A DNA stretch of 64,000 bases, taken from assembly GCA_950022655.1 (NCBI GenBank), contig OX465589.1, positions 26,155,626 through 26,219,625 of the forward strand, written 5' to 3'. The position numbers and the translations under genes are program-made. The DNA comes from Alentia gelatinosa (lineage: Eukaryota; Annelida; Polychaeta; Phyllodocida; Polynoidae). Position 1 is the stretch's first letter. Every line of letters starts with the position of its first letter. The notes beneath the pieces were generated by a model, which saw nothing but the letters and a program-made list of their open reading frames with translations, ran no database searches and was not told where the DNA came from. Below are positions 52,370 through 64,000 of this stretch, piece by piece.

Positions 52370-54271
52370 CTACAGTCCTCCTTTGTTTTCCGGTTCACCC
52401 TGAGAGGCAACCATCAACGCAGGCAGACTACGAGATGTTTCCACCGTAGTAACGTTCCGGGTTTCTGGACAATCTGGAGAGATATGTCCCATTTTGTTGC
52501 ACCGCCAACAACGTCGGACATCCAGCTGGTTTTTCTCCACCTGATTCAGTCTTTCATTGATTTTGGTCAACAACTTCATAACCTCTGAGGAATTTCCTTC
52601 AGGATCAGTGGTTATTGGTTTTGCCTCTGCCACAGAAGGTACATCGCTGTTCCTTCCAAAGCTAGGGGTTCGACCTCTTCCACGTCCCCGTCTATTGAAG
52701 CCTCCTCTTCCGAGTACCATCAAGCGGACATTAGAGAGTATATCCTCTATTTCCGCTTCCTGACACTCGTAGGTATCTTCCTCTACTTGTGACCAAGTAG
52801 AACCCACTATGTTAACCCGAGAAGTTTTCCCGGGATTAGCATATTTTCCGAATAGTATACACCGTTGTTCATAGGCATCTACTATTCGCAATACCTGCAT
52901 GAAGTTCATACCGGGCTCCCATTTAGAGATGACTTCCGCTCTCACGTCATCATCTCGAAGTCCTTTTACAAACTGAGTTTGTAGATCTTCATGCAGCGCA
53001 GGAGAATCTAATCCCGTCCCTGGGTAAACCTCTAACAACATTTGTTGCAAAGCTAGCCCATAGGCGCGAGTTGTCTCCTCTTTTCCCTGGATCCTCTTTA
53101 AAAAAGTGGAACGGGGGTTCAGCGTTACCAACTGACCACAGTAGTATGAGGCTACCTCCACTAACTCATCCCATTCCGTACCACCGGAACGGCGAAAAGC
53201 GCGAAGTGCAGCTTCCCCGGGTCCATCTCGCAACGCTCTTTTGAGGTATGGCAATGCATCGCCTTTATTCCAGCCATTACATTGTATGTCCTCACAAAAT
53301 CCCGCGAACCAGTGTTCCCATTCCATTCCTTTCCCGTAAGGTTTTGGAATGACAGCGTTTTTTCTGGCTGCGTTCTCTGGGCGCATCATCGGAACCTTGT
53401 CAGCTCTCGCCATTGACAAGTTAAAGATCCGATCCTGTTCCCGGACTTGGTTGAACGAGTTGAACCCTAGTTCAGCTATAGCTTTACTAGTACGTTCGGA
53501 ACTCGGAGAACCCATTCTTGACTCAGAGGGTAGCCGGAAGCTAACCAAAGGAGTCTTTACACCCTTTGTTCCAGATATGAATCTGTTAGGGGTCTTCTCT
53601 GGATCCTCTACTCTTCCTGGTGGGGAATATAGATTATCTCTCACGTTACTCCAGCCAGCTTGGGACATAGGCATCCGTTGGGATGATTCTGTCTCTGCTA
53701 GTCGAACTTGGTCCTTCATGTATTGTACATGTTGGTCCAAACGCTCGATTTTTTCTAGAGTCTCAATCTCGCGAACCGAGAGTTCTTCCAAGTTATGGTG
53801 CCTTTGGGCTACCTTCTCGGCGATCTCACGGTTTCGAGCTTCTAGTTCCCGACACATGTCTCTGGCTTCCCTTTCCCTATCAAACTCGGCTAAGAGCTCG
53901 GGTCCAAGGAAACCTACAGGAACTTCCTCGGAAGATACCCTTAAGGTATTTTCCGACCTATTCCGGGGAGTACTAGACTCTCCGGGACTATCTGTCTGAG
54001 ACCCAATTTTACTGAGTCCCTCCAGATCCCTTGCGGGGCCATGTCGGCTGTCGGCCGCCGGACTGAAACTCTTCAGGACCGTCGAACTCAGATTCTGAGC
54101 GGCGGTTCTCTTCCGAGATTTCTCCTTGCCAGACTTCTGGGTTTCACCCCCTCCCTCTGGTTTTGGAGACTTGTCGTCATTCTGGGCCGGAAGAGTTTGT
54201 TGAGAAGTTACCTCCCCATCTTCACTCTCCTGTTCAGCCTTAGATCTGGTTTTTATTCCAGATCCGTGCAT
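52370..54271 (-). CDS. gag: Gag polyprotein of the Gypsy element
   Basis: 633 codons from an ATG 54 nt past the 5' LTR to a TAG. Gag packages element RNA in cytoplasmic particles. Residues 1-110 are charged and disordered; about 125-195 form a Glu/Arg-rich coiled coil; about 310-470 look like the capsid-type retrotransposon gag domain (WEHWFAGF, later a helical stretch); a single CCHC zinc knuckle lies at C588, C591, H596, C601 with spacing C-x2-C-x4-H-x4-C. Gag is longer than in most Gypsy elements. The frame is intact. The protease frame overlaps its end in the -1 register. Confidence 0.92.
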   Translation of the reverse strand: MHGSGIKTRSKAEQESEDGEVTSQQTLPAQNDDKSPKPEGGGETQKSGKEKSRKRTAAQNLSSTVLKSFSPAADSRHGPARDLEGLSKIGSQTDSPGESSTPRNRSENTLRVSSEEVPVGFLGPELLAEFDREREARDMCRELEARNREIAEKVAQRHHNLEELSVREIETLEKIERLDQHVQYMKDQVRLAETESSQRMPMSQAGWSNVRDNLYSPPGRVEDPEKTPNRFISGTKGVKTPLVSFRLPSESRMGSPSSERTSKAIAELGFNSFNQVREQDRIFNLSMARADKVPMMRPENAARKNAVIPKPYGKGMEWEHWFAGFCEDIQCNGWNKGDALPYLKRALRDGPGEAALRAFRRSGGTEWDELVEVASYYCGQLVTLNPRSTFLKRIQGKEETTRAYGLALQQMLLEVYPGTGLDSPALHEDLQTQFVKGLRDDDVRAEVISKWEPGMNFMQVLRIVDAYEQRCILFGKYANPGKTSRVNIVGSTWSQVEEDTYECQEAEIEDILSNVRLMVLGRGGFNRRGRGRGRTPSFGRNSDVPSVAEAKPITTDPEGNSSEVMKLLTKINERLNQVEKNQLDVRRCWRCNKMGHISPDCPETRNVTTVETSRSLPALMVASQGEPENKGGL

Positions 54272-54306
54272 TTACCAAGAATCCCGGGTTGTGCAAGCAA
54301 CCTGGG

Positions 54307-54324
54307 ATCCTGGTCACGGCACCA
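54307..54324 (-). promoter_or_regulatory. Primer-binding site, tRNA-His type
   Basis: One base past the 5' LTR, the minus strand reads TGGTGCCGTGACC. This complements a tRNA 3' end ...GGTCACGGCACCA, which from memory matches the acceptor stem of animal tRNA-His (GTCACGGC + CCA). About 18 nt pair. Confidence 0.75.
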
Positions 54325-54325
54325 G

Positions 54326-54856
54326 TGTGGTGGTCGCCGCCTGTCTAGCAGGTTGGATGACCCCAATCCGGAACGCTAGTTCCAGGCAGGATCCCACCCT
54401 ACGCACTTACGTAGGTTGGTTCGGTTTTCGGTTAGTTTGCACAGACCTATTCACACATAACACAACAACGTCACTTAATAAACAAGGATGTTTATTAATC
54501 ACTTACTTCCCGGAAAGATCTGGAAGATCTTCCCTACAAGTACAGTACCCTAGCACATAGGTGCTAGGTAACGCTGGATAGGCCAATCCGGAAGATCAGC
54601 CTAACCACCAGGAAGGTTACAAGAACCCGCCTGCAAAGTGAGGGCCCAAGGATCCGTTCCGTAGAAGGGACGCGCGAGGACAGCCTGTCGACCTACTGTG
54701 AACGCTGAGTATATATACTAAGCGTTACGTAATCCCGGTCTCCACCGCGCCACTCTCGTGTGCGGCGTTGTCCGGAATCACTGCACAGTAAGGATCGGCA
54801 TATCGCGCCACCTTCCGTGAAACAAACGGACACTGCTGGATTCCCGTCCCACTACA
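54326..54856 (-). repeat. 5' LTR of the retrotransposon
   Basis: 531 bp, TGTAGTGGG to CACCACA on the minus strand. It contains a palindromic TATA-like AGTATATATACT near 54708-54721 and an AATAAA signal near the far end, giving a U3-R-U5 layout. It should drive the minus-strand genes. Confidence 0.93.
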
Positions 54857-55130
54857 GAATTATAGATATACCCTAGCTATGAATCTGATATAATTCTACT
54901 GCAGCACCACAAGTATGGCCTGTATATATCCACTATGTCTACTGCAGCACTAACTGTAACAACTGCACATCTGCTATATGTCTACTGATGCACTCTAGCT
55001 ATGCCTACACATCCACTATTTGTATACTGTATTCTAATTGTAGCCTTCACATACTAAAAAAGTTTACTGACCCATCTGTGACTTACAGATCTGATGTTAA
55101 TCTTTCATATAAACAATAATCAAATACCTT

Positions 55131-55240
55131 TTGGATGGGCGGCCGTAAACCACGAGATGTTGACGCGTATTAATAGACGAGCGACAGCGAGTGTTTTACG
55201 TCGTTAACCTCGAGTGGTTTACAAAGCCGATCGCCCAAAA
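55131..55240. repeat. Foldback structure (GGGCGGCCGTAAACCAC stem)
   Basis: Arms GGGCGGCCGTAAACCAC-GAG and CTCGAGTGGTTTACAAAGCC pair with small bulges. A similar left arm (GGGCGGCAGTAAACCAC) is found near 38754, and in both places the dispersed repeat follows. Confidence 0.65.
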
Positions 55241-55242
55241 AA

Positions 55243-55430
55243 CATTGATTGTTGTATTTCTTACCAATGGTCATTGATAATGATTTCTATTCCTAGGAAT
55301 TCGAAAAAGGGTTGGAACAACCGTAAATCATGGGTATGGTTTATGGCCACTAATAAACAATGGGTAGTGGTTTACTATGGCCCCATACATTTTCAATGGG
55401 GGCTTCGTAACCCATGGGGAAGAAAGCCTG
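55243..55430. repeat. Dispersed repeat, copy 2
   Basis: Similar to 39149-39330 over most of its length, same orientation. Ends in TAACCCATGGG in both copies. Confidence 0.7.
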
Positions 55431-56151
55431 CATACCCACAATAGATTTACTACTACATCCTCCCTATAACTAACATAACTGAAAGTCTGCAAAAAAAAAT
55501 GTTCATCAAGAAGTGTGCATAAATCCAACACTCTAGATACTAATGTATCAAGAGTTGCAGTATCAGATAGCGTCAGAGAGCCATTATGTAGCTTTTTAGT
55601 GTATGTCTTGGAGACAACAGAATTTGAACATTTTAATGGTTTAGTGTCTCATGGACTTTCCTTATCCATGATACAGAGAATGATAAGTTAATGATCACTT
55701 CAAAGGTTATCAGCACCTCTCAGGAATATGTCAAGGGTCTGAGAAACCGCGGACTGAAAAATAGAGTCCTAGATAAAGGCATTATCATGGTGATGGGTGG
55801 GTAGTTCTCCCCCGCTGGGTCATGAATCATTAACAACGTTTTCTAATTTCCTTCTTTTCACTTTTGTGTCTATCTCAAAATATTTCACAAAATACAATAC
55901 ATATTAATGAGATGTCCAGCCGACTAAATAAAGCTGTTCATTATAAACCATATCATGGGATTTTATTATCCACCTAATACAAAGTGTCCATAGAAAACAC
56001 ATAGGGAGTTTGTATGGACATAACCGGCGCATACGGATATGTTGTATGCTCCAGGTGGCGCATACGGAAACAAGTGCGTACGGAAAAATAGTGCAAAACT
56101 AAAATGTACTAATATCGGTATGCCACTTGTCAGGAAAAGGTGGATAGTAAA

Positions 56152-56286
56152 TACAATATAGACTGGCTTCAGATAAAAGCGGTTGTATGCTCCTCGGACT
56201 TGATGCTGCGCAACATCATCAGATATTACTACGCGTCAACTCCTCGGAGCATACGGCCGCTTGTATCTGAAACCAGTCAATATTGT
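56152..56286. repeat. Foldback hairpin with 45-nt arms
   Basis: The left arm (ACAATATAGACTGGCTTCAG, then GCGGTTGTATGCTCC) pairs with the right arm ending at 56286, with few mismatches. The motif GCATACGG recurs in the preceding 150 bp, suggesting a longer element from about 55990. Confidence 0.72.
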
Positions 56287-58795
56287 GTCTATATATCACC
56301 AGGATAATAGCTGTTTCTAAGCGAACTTTATGCACATTTACACCCTTTTACGGCGTTAAAGTGCTTAACCCTTTCCCAGCAGCACCCAGTTCCCCTGCAC
56401 AGCATTACCCTACCCCCGGGTGAAAGTAGACAAGCAGTGGCTTGGGAGAATAAAATTTAATTTAATTTTATGCAGTAATAGTAAGTAAAATTATGTCGAC
56501 CTTACTGGACGAGCATATTAATGATAAGATAATATGAAGGTAAGTAAATGATAATTGACAGGTAGAATATAAGTCAATTATGAAAAGTAAAATATGAAAT
56601 ACAATACACATGATAATTGTATGAAATACAATACAGTACAGCATTACCCAGAAGGCATTGCCTGCAGAAAAAGCCCTCCTACGCCAGGCACCTTATTTGT
56701 GAAATAGCTATGTCACGTGATGTGTCATGTGATTTGAGTAATTTACCATCGTAATTAATGAAATTTTGTGGTACCAAATCATAGTCCAATATGCCCCTTA
56801 TCTTTGCCAAAATGTCTTTTAATTCAAGCAATTATTTATCTATTTATTGAACTTTGTATACAGGTATCAATGATGCCTCTGAGGTGCCTGGAGGCATCTT
56901 CCTGCTTCGGATAGGGGGAAATCTAGAGACATCATGCTGACGTAGCTAGGGGAATGCCTAGAAGCATCATGCTGCAGTTAGAGGGTTAAGATCACTTAAA
57001 AACAGCAATTTGCAAACACTAAATTGCTTAAATCTTTTGCCACATCCTGTGTAAATGTTCCATCCTTTGAGAAACCTTTCGTAACAGTCAGGACCCCATT
57101 CCTTATTCATAACCAACGGTCAAGAATTCGTTCATTTAAGTAACCAAAATGTGGGGGTGTCGCGTTTCAATATTATAAAATAGTTAGAATCTGACAGTGA
57201 TTATCAAATCTAAGATAATGACATAAATTGAGCTCAAAACTATGGTACCTTTCTGTAATATCCCTTCCTTTATCTGACTATGAAACTCTAAAGCTTTACC
57301 TCGAATTTCTATATAATAACAAAATACTATTGAGAGATACTCATGTTGTCGTATATATCCTTTTTAATAGAAAAGAAACCAATTCTGTGGTATGTTAACC
57401 TATAGATGTATTGGTCGATATCTCAACCATATATAAAACGACCGATTGATTCCAGTAGAAAACAAGAAGTAAAGGAAATATTGCTTTAACAGACGTTACA
57501 ATTTATGATTGCTCTTTGAAATTGGTTTATGTTCGTATAATAAACAATGCAGCTACTCATCGGACGCCGATGTTCCGTTTGGCAGTCAGTACTTCGGAGG
57601 TTGTATTCATAGATTGGTGTTCTCGGGCAAAGTTGTTTGTTCAAACAACAAACGGCGAACATAATCTGGTAATGTACCTGGCGCTGCTTCAGTTCCAGCG
57701 ATAATCAATCAGTGAAAACAGGTTAATGGATATTTTTTTCTATTTCATTTCCACAAACAGAAAGAACCCAATGAGAATTTTAATATATAGATTATATTAA
57801 AATGTGATGTATAATCAACGAAATTAGCATCATATATGATATAAGTATGTAATCTATCAAAACTATCAATATCTATGGGACACTTAGAAAACATTTACGA
57901 TCCCTATACGTAAAATGATATTTTATATATCATAATGAAAAAAAACCCATAATTTTGTAATCTAATTAGGAAGTGCATCGAGATTAGACTTTTTATTTTG
58001 ATAAGCCATGGAAGGAACTCAGTTAGGTAAAACACATTACCTCAATAGTTCCAAACGTTCCCAGCGCTCCATATATTCTTTCTGTGCTACTCTATGACAT
58101 CGATATTAATAACTCCGGTAATATGTGTCATGAATATAGTCACTTTGAATACGATCCAATAAATCCAGCTCCAGCTGTTCCCTTTATTGTAATCCAGCGT
58201 CAAGGTATTTAATCCACACCAACATCGATTAGAGTGTATATCTAAGGTGGGCGGGCGATCTTTTTTTGCTGTAACACGAAGCAGTGCTAGACTGCAGTCA
58301 ATACTGATAACGCGTCGCTCCTTTGAGAAGTCTCTGTTGTGGCGGAAGTAAAATCCAAAGTAATATCGACCCAATGTTTCTAAAGGATTGATATGTTCAA
58401 AAATATTTGTACATATGACTGCAACAGATGCTTTCAAGCGTTTTCTTAATACCAACCAATATCGGTATAATCCCAAAATATTGTTCAATGGATACAACAA
58501 TAAGAAGGTATTATTATCAAAGGGATTTTAAGTCCATGTATGTTCTCATGGTAAACCCATAGAGTACTGTTTTTACAGTGTTAAGTGCGGATTAAGCCAT
58601 GTTCCTGATGTTAAACAAAACACAAGTATACTCCGTCATGGGCACCCATGGATCCCAGCCGTCGTTCGGAATCTCCAATGGACGTTAACATTAAAGTAAC
58701 CATTTATCCTCCAGTTAACATAACGGTAATCGCCAGCGGTATCCCTATGCTCTGATCTCTATTCGGTCAATGAAATCCATTCACTGCAGTGAAGA

Positions 58796-59130
58796 TTGGC
58801 ATTAGTAAGGCGGGGTGACCCCGCGGCCGCCGTCTCGGGGGCTGCTGGCTTCACGGGATCCCCGTTTGACGGTGAAGTCGGCGGGGATGGCGGGAGATAC
58901 TCGCAGACAGTTCACGGGCCTTGTTTCCATTCACACAGGTGTGTTTGTGTACGGGTTATTATCATGATCCCGGCGCTAATCCAAGTGCTCCTGTAGAAGT
59001 GGCGGCGAGGATCCGAGTCGGGCCCCGCTATCTGTTGCGATCTCCGGGCGGCGAGTGTGGAGGTCGGGTCGACAGTCCCCTCAGTCAGGTCTGCGCTCAC
59101 TCCACACACACACACGGACTATCGACATGC
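58796..59130. promoter_or_regulatory. CpG-rich patch, possible promoter or 5' exon
   Basis: Clearly richer in GC and CpG than its AT-rich surroundings (CGCGGCCGCCGTC, GGCGGCGAG). No TATA box or start codon can be tied to a gene. It could serve the minus-strand gene or an unseen neighbour. Confidence 0.25.
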
Positions 59131-59300
59131 GGTGGTGATTGAGTCCCGCCTTCACTCTCCTACATAGGTCGCTTACTTGTGGATTAAATGCGATCGCATT
59201 GAGGCGTTTTCACGTTCGTCCTTCAGTTGTTTATAATGTGGAACTCTACGGGGACTTTTTCAAAATGATTGTTAACATTAAAAAGCCAATACACACTGTA

Positions 59301-59487
59301 CGATTTCGGAACATGAATGTTCCTTTCTCGGCGACAAAAGAACAATCGTAAGCTCAAGCGAGGCCTAGAAAATGTGTCGGCCAATGTGACACCCCCCTAC
59401 AGTAATTTGCCTAAGATTTGGAAATCCCCCCCATGGCGATGTACCTTTGTCGCCGACAAATTGCAGTCCAATGTTCCGAAATCGGGA
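59301..59487. repeat. Inverted repeat (CGATTTCGGAACAT ends)
   Basis: CGATTTCGGAACAT at 59301 is inverted as ATGTTCCGAAATCG at 59471. A nested pair, TCGGCGACAAA and TTTGTCGCCGA, lies inside. Probably a small MITE. Confidence 0.55.
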
Positions 59488-61779
59488 CCGATAAATTAAG
59501 GAACGTGTTCCTTCCCGTTGTCGCCGACAACGGAGTTTAAGAAATACCCCCCGTGGTTCCTACCATTTATGGCCGTTAATTAGTCGCTGGGTGAGCAGAA
59601 ATGCCCATGCCACACACAGACTGAGGCCAGCTCACCGATTTAACTCCCATATACTGAGATTAATTACTTGTTCCTTTATCGGTGGTCCTAAATCGCTCAC
59701 GATTTACGCAAACCGTCGTCCAGTGTGGACAGAATTTGCTTACGATTAACTCATGCTAATGGCTGCCATAAACGTTGTGGGAATAGTCGACGTGATGTAC
59801 ATATTTGCCTGAGACAAGTTAAATAACCCTGCCGATTCAGGGAGTTAATCGGTGGAAACGAAATCGTTCAGTGGGTATTGGCTTTAAGACTTTGAGTGAC
59901 AAATAAGTTGATAGACTTATTTAGACCTACTGGGTGTAGATCAATGTATAGAAGAATTCTAGCTAATTGAAACTTCCTGAGAAATGGATGTCCACCCCGA
60001 AATTGGATGTAAAACACTTTTAAATTCCATTGCGTCAACGTTTTAGACTAACTACATTCAGGGCAAGAATGAACTTAGAATGTAAAGATTCATAGAGAAG
60101 AGAAAGTCGGGACTGTGAAAAAACCCACCGGAAATCTAAATCGCTTTACAAAATATTATAACATTATTTTGGAATAGAATGGCTATGAATCAATATATAT
60201 TCTAATGTTGCCAGTGTATATAAAGTGTCGGAAATCTGTCATTTGTCTGAAAACTTGCATCACTGTTTTTATATTAATTAGGATCACCTAAATATGGTGA
60301 CGACAGCAAGAGTTCAATAAACTCTATTTTGAATATCTGATTTCAATAATCCACGAGGGCACAATGATGAACATATAGGGCACCGTATTGTCATCCTCAG
60401 AATAATTAATGAGTTTACTTCGTGTGTGTCTTGTACAAGACACGACATAAAACAGCAACGATGCATAAACATTATCACGCCTTCAGCTGTTTTTGTATCC
60501 ATAAAGTGGTAAATTAAACAAACAGGATACAATTAGGCTGCTCAGGATTTTTCTCTTTTTTGATTGAACCGATTTCGTTCGACGAAATGAATCGTCGCTC
60601 GTCCACACAGTGAGGGGTATGTTGATAACAATAACTCCATCATACATACAGAATGACTTGGTGGTAGCATTTCTACAGATCGGTCTGTGAAGATATAATA
60701 TAGAATTACCTATGTCTACCGCATTGCCCCTTGTTAATTCTAAATATCCTCTTTTTTCATCGACTAGGGTACTCAGAAACTGATATCTCCTTCCGCAATC
60801 ATTAACGGCCGTACAAATTGGTTTTCCAATAACCCGCTCTTAAGAGTGATGCAACTTTGAGAAGAGAAATTCAATGACAATTAATGTACCACTGGTATTT
60901 TCTAAGACTACCGTATTTAACAGTGAATCCAGTGCTTAGTGGTTACTATCACCAAGCAGAGATATGAGCCTCTTGTGTTGTGCCGGATGCCTGCTGTTAC
61001 CGCAGAGTACAAATCTAAAAGCACACTTAAATAAATGATATGTCCCTCAGGTGGGCTTGCATGCACATCATATGATAAAGTCATCTCTTTATATAGGACT
61101 GGTTCAATAACACCAGCAGTTCGATCAATGACACATATCGGCGCTCAATCAATCAGATACTGACAGCATCTCCTCGTGAAGACATAGTAACCAAGACAAG
61201 GTTTACTACAGAAAAAAAAAAAAAAATTCTGACTTCTCCCTTACCATTATAATTAAAGTTCAAAAACCATACCTATCAAGCAAGACTACTGAGATGATTT
61301 GGGCTCTTTTTGTCCTTTAGCTAGTCCTTTTCCAATTTTTCCAGTTATCCGCTTCATATATGAGACTGATCGAAAAACTAGACTGACTAGACCATCATCA
61401 TCTCAAACCTATCAGTGCTCCCAGACCAACCATCATATTTTGGCTGTGTCTGTTTTACATAATGGAAATACATAATTAAATACCATGACTTAATCCTTAT
61501 ATCAAAGGAACCCCACCCTTCACATTATTGAAGTGCAATGCCGAAGGAGCTCACGTTATTTTGGTAAAACAAGCAATAGTTTTTTTTTTAGATTTACCTA
61601 ATTAAGACATGTGGAAATTTTGTTTCCAACATCAATTATGCAAAGGATAATGTACAAAATGTTTTTTCTGTACTAAAACATGTGAAAAGGTTAGTTTTTA
61701 AACTTTTGATGCTTCTAAAGAATACATCAACAACGATTATCATTACAGTCAACAATCCCTCTTTAGGTTCAAAACAACA

Positions 61780-61953
61780 GGGACTGCTTTTTTAGACGTG
61801 ATAATTGTTAATAGCGATTATTAAAGATACCTTGAGTTTTCAAGATAAATACAACGACCATTGGCCCCAATGGTTCAACAATTATCACCAAATGTATAAT
61901 AGCTACAAAACGTTCGCTATTAACGATTATCGCATCTAAAAAAAAACGGTCCC
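61780..61953. mobile_element. MITE with 38-40 bp terminal inverted repeats
   Basis: 174 bp. The left end GGGACTGCTTTTTTAGACG and the right end pair over about 40 nt with few mismatches (AATAGCGA inner edge). A small palindrome, ACCATTGGCCCCAATGGT, sits in the loop. Confidence 0.78.
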
Positions 61954-64000
61954 AGATCGTTTGGCAAGAAAATCTGCCTCCTTTCGGTACAATGACTGGT
62001 TCGTTCCTGCGCCCAGGAAATCCGGCGCCGATGTATGGGGCTCGACGTGCGGGCAGAGGCTATCCACTCACAGGATTAAGTCCTCCGCCCTCCTCAATCA
62101 GAATTAACTTACATGGATTACTTTAGCACCTTTTAGTGGCATAATTTAGGCGGACTTTGGACGAGGTGTGTGTGCGTATGCAAATCAATATTTGGCAAAC
62201 ACCACTCAACCTGTTGATCTGACCCGACCTCAGCCCCAGATTCTCACCAAATGACCCCAATGGCCAATTAACGTCGACTTAATGAGCGCATTTCACAAAT
62301 TTCCCACAGCTCTGTGAATAAGGGGAGAGTAGGGACACAATCCCTAATGTATAATTCCTAATGTTGTCAATGCTGGAATACATACATGGGCAAACTAAAT
62401 CATGCACATTTTTCTGACCTCCCGTAACATTCATATCTACGAAACACGGTATTGACTTGATATTGTTCCTGTGCACCTGTATGAATCACTGAGAGTGTGT
62501 CAGGTACTAGAGAATTTGAAAATCCTAAAATTCTCATTCTAATTATTGCGGTGTAAACAAATAATATGCGGATGTCCTGATCAGACTTCAGAACACCGTT
62601 TCGCACTATATAAACTGAAACTAATTTCCCCAATGTAAAAACACAGTATACTTTTTGCGTGTTCTTATTTCTTCCGAGGTTGAATTCTTCAGATTTCTAT
62701 TGAAAAGTATTCATTCAATATCTGCCACAGGGTAATGCTAGAACCGAATGATAATACAATTATTGATTGTATGACAGAGATCAAGGGAATGATTCCGATT
62801 ATGTGTCCAATCTTTGTTTGATCAGTTCTTAGGTATGTGTCAAAACATGTATTGTACACATAACTATTTCCTTCCTACACCTGATAGACTTTAAGGTATT
62901 CGGGGAGTGAGAAGTGGGTGTATATTTTACACGCAGGCGCCTCTCCCTGGTGTCGTAGCCCGAGGCCTTCCAGCATGGATCATGTTTGATAAGTATATCA
63001 CAGGTAGAGCTCCTTCTCTCACTCTGCCGTCACGACGCCGCCATCTTAACGTTTGCATGTTAATCGTGTTTGCATGGAACGGATAAGCGTGGCAGCGAAC
63101 CCGGCGACCGTGGATCATAGATTAATCCCCGCTGATCCGGGATTTATAATAAGAAATACCAGGCCAGGCTGAAAGCCAGTGTCAACTGTGGGAGGTGTGG
63201 TCGTATGCAATGCCTTAGGAGAAACCTGTCGGGGCTGGCTTTTGATGGTTTAGATGCTATACAACGAGTCAGACTGGCAACAGGATTATCACGACTGTTT
63301 TATCTAGTTCTCGGTGGTATCTAACGCTAGCACACACAGGCATTCCCTATATAGATTCTTGCTGCACTTCTCCATGAGGGACGGACCGGACCGTAACTAA
63401 GTCTCAACTATTAACATGCTCTCCTGCACATCAACTGGAGATACTTAGACTTGCACTAGAATGATCCCTGTTTCATTTTTCAACATTTTGAAAAAGGTTT
63501 TCAAGGGTTTGCCGCCAGTCAAATTACGGTGAGCAAATCGAATTCATTCTATCCTGCATGCTGGTGGTTTCCATTAAGTGGGAAAATACCGCAGAATGGC
63601 CTCCATTTTATAAATGGAATAGAATCATAGTTATTTTTATCAAGTGGTGTCAACCTGGACGAGTGGTTTATAGATGCTCTGATGAGTTATCCGAAATGAT
63701 GTACTCTTGAGTAAACTATACCTCTCGTGGTGTGTCCTGTTGTTATTCAGTTGACAGAAATCCATGTATGCTAGAGAATATCCACCAACCAATAGAGGTA
63801 AAAAAATATATCAAAAATACCTAAAATGCTAGGCAACTAAGTATGAAATCAGGAATGCTAAAGACAAGCCATGTTGGTCTTGCACATTTTGACCGGTTTC
63901 CATCATACTTGATGCAACACCATACAGAGACTCAGAAAAGAATATAAAGCTTTTTCAGTATAACCCCAGTAGTGGGCCACTTTAGTCTAGAATGCAGGTG

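Larger units (their letters stand above)
42551..54856 (-). mobile_element. Complete Ty3/Gypsy-type LTR retrotransposon, 12.3 kb
   Basis: The element is bounded by 529- and 531-bp LTRs and flanked by the 4-bp duplication GAAT (42547-42550 and 54857-54860). Reading on the minus strand the order is 5' LTR, primer site, gag, protease, RT-RNase H, integrase, an extra 3' coding region, polypurine tract, 3' LTR. RT before integrase is the Ty3/Gypsy order. The LTRs differ by about four substitutions and one short indel, so insertion was recent. At 12.3 kb it is more than twice the size of a minimal Gypsy element because of long gag, separate pol frames and the 3' region. A TGA within pol and two frame breaks in the 3' region make autonomous activity doubtful. 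Confidence 0.95.
54857..64000. other. Right flank: repeats and CpG-rich patches, no gene supported
   Basis: About 9 kb with no frame showing convincing coding character. It contains the foldback at 55131, a dispersed repeat, the foldback at 56152, diverged GATGCC hairpin motifs (56870-56980), inverted repeats at 59301 and 61780, and CpG-rich patches at 58796-59130 and 62930-63120. The 137-codon minus frame at 58087-58500 has no recognisable domain. Confidence 0.45.

Noticed and set aside
58087..58500. 137-codon minus-strand frame in the right flank
   Set aside because: No motif, no splice support, no repeat of the gene's composition; not enough to call a gene.

Overview
This is eukaryotic DNA: AT-rich, with short coding exons separated by introns that carry many transposon remnants. 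It is most consistent with an invertebrate animal, and by repeat content I would guess a mollusc. That is an inference; no clade-specific gene was recognised.

Region 839-37472 (minus strand) holds one large protein-coding gene that leaves the window at its 3' side, and probably at its 5' side too. I could build 26 exons whose reading phases agree at all 25 junctions, giving 1105 codons with no internal stop. The N-terminal half is mostly charged and disordered. A HEAT-type helical-repeat block lies at about residues 370-730 of the visible part, followed by a compact possibly beta-rich piece (exons 19-20) and a Ser/Asp/Glu/Lys-rich tail. I do not recognise the family. Two phase-0 exons (15 and 16) encode disordered sequence inserted inside what would otherwise be one continuous HEAT repeat.

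The introns contain MITE-like elements, two foldback hairpin families, a probable solo LTR, non-LTR retrotransposon 3' ends, a 39-bp minisatellite and a 34-bp hairpin array. Six transposon-derived copies lie within about 120 bp upstream (transcript sense) of a splice acceptor.

Region 42551-54856 (minus strand) is a complete 12.3-kb Ty3/Gypsy-type LTR retrotransposon with nearly identical LTRs, a 4-bp target duplication, a tRNA-His-type primer site, gag, protease, RT-RNase H and integrase. It also has a long extra 3' coding region with zinc-finger-like motifs, split over three frames. Pol is interrupted by one in-frame TGA.

Regions 37473-42550 and 54857-64000 have no gene I can support. They hold foldback and inverted repeats, a repeat shared between the two flanks, and two CpG-rich patches that could be promoters or 5' exons.
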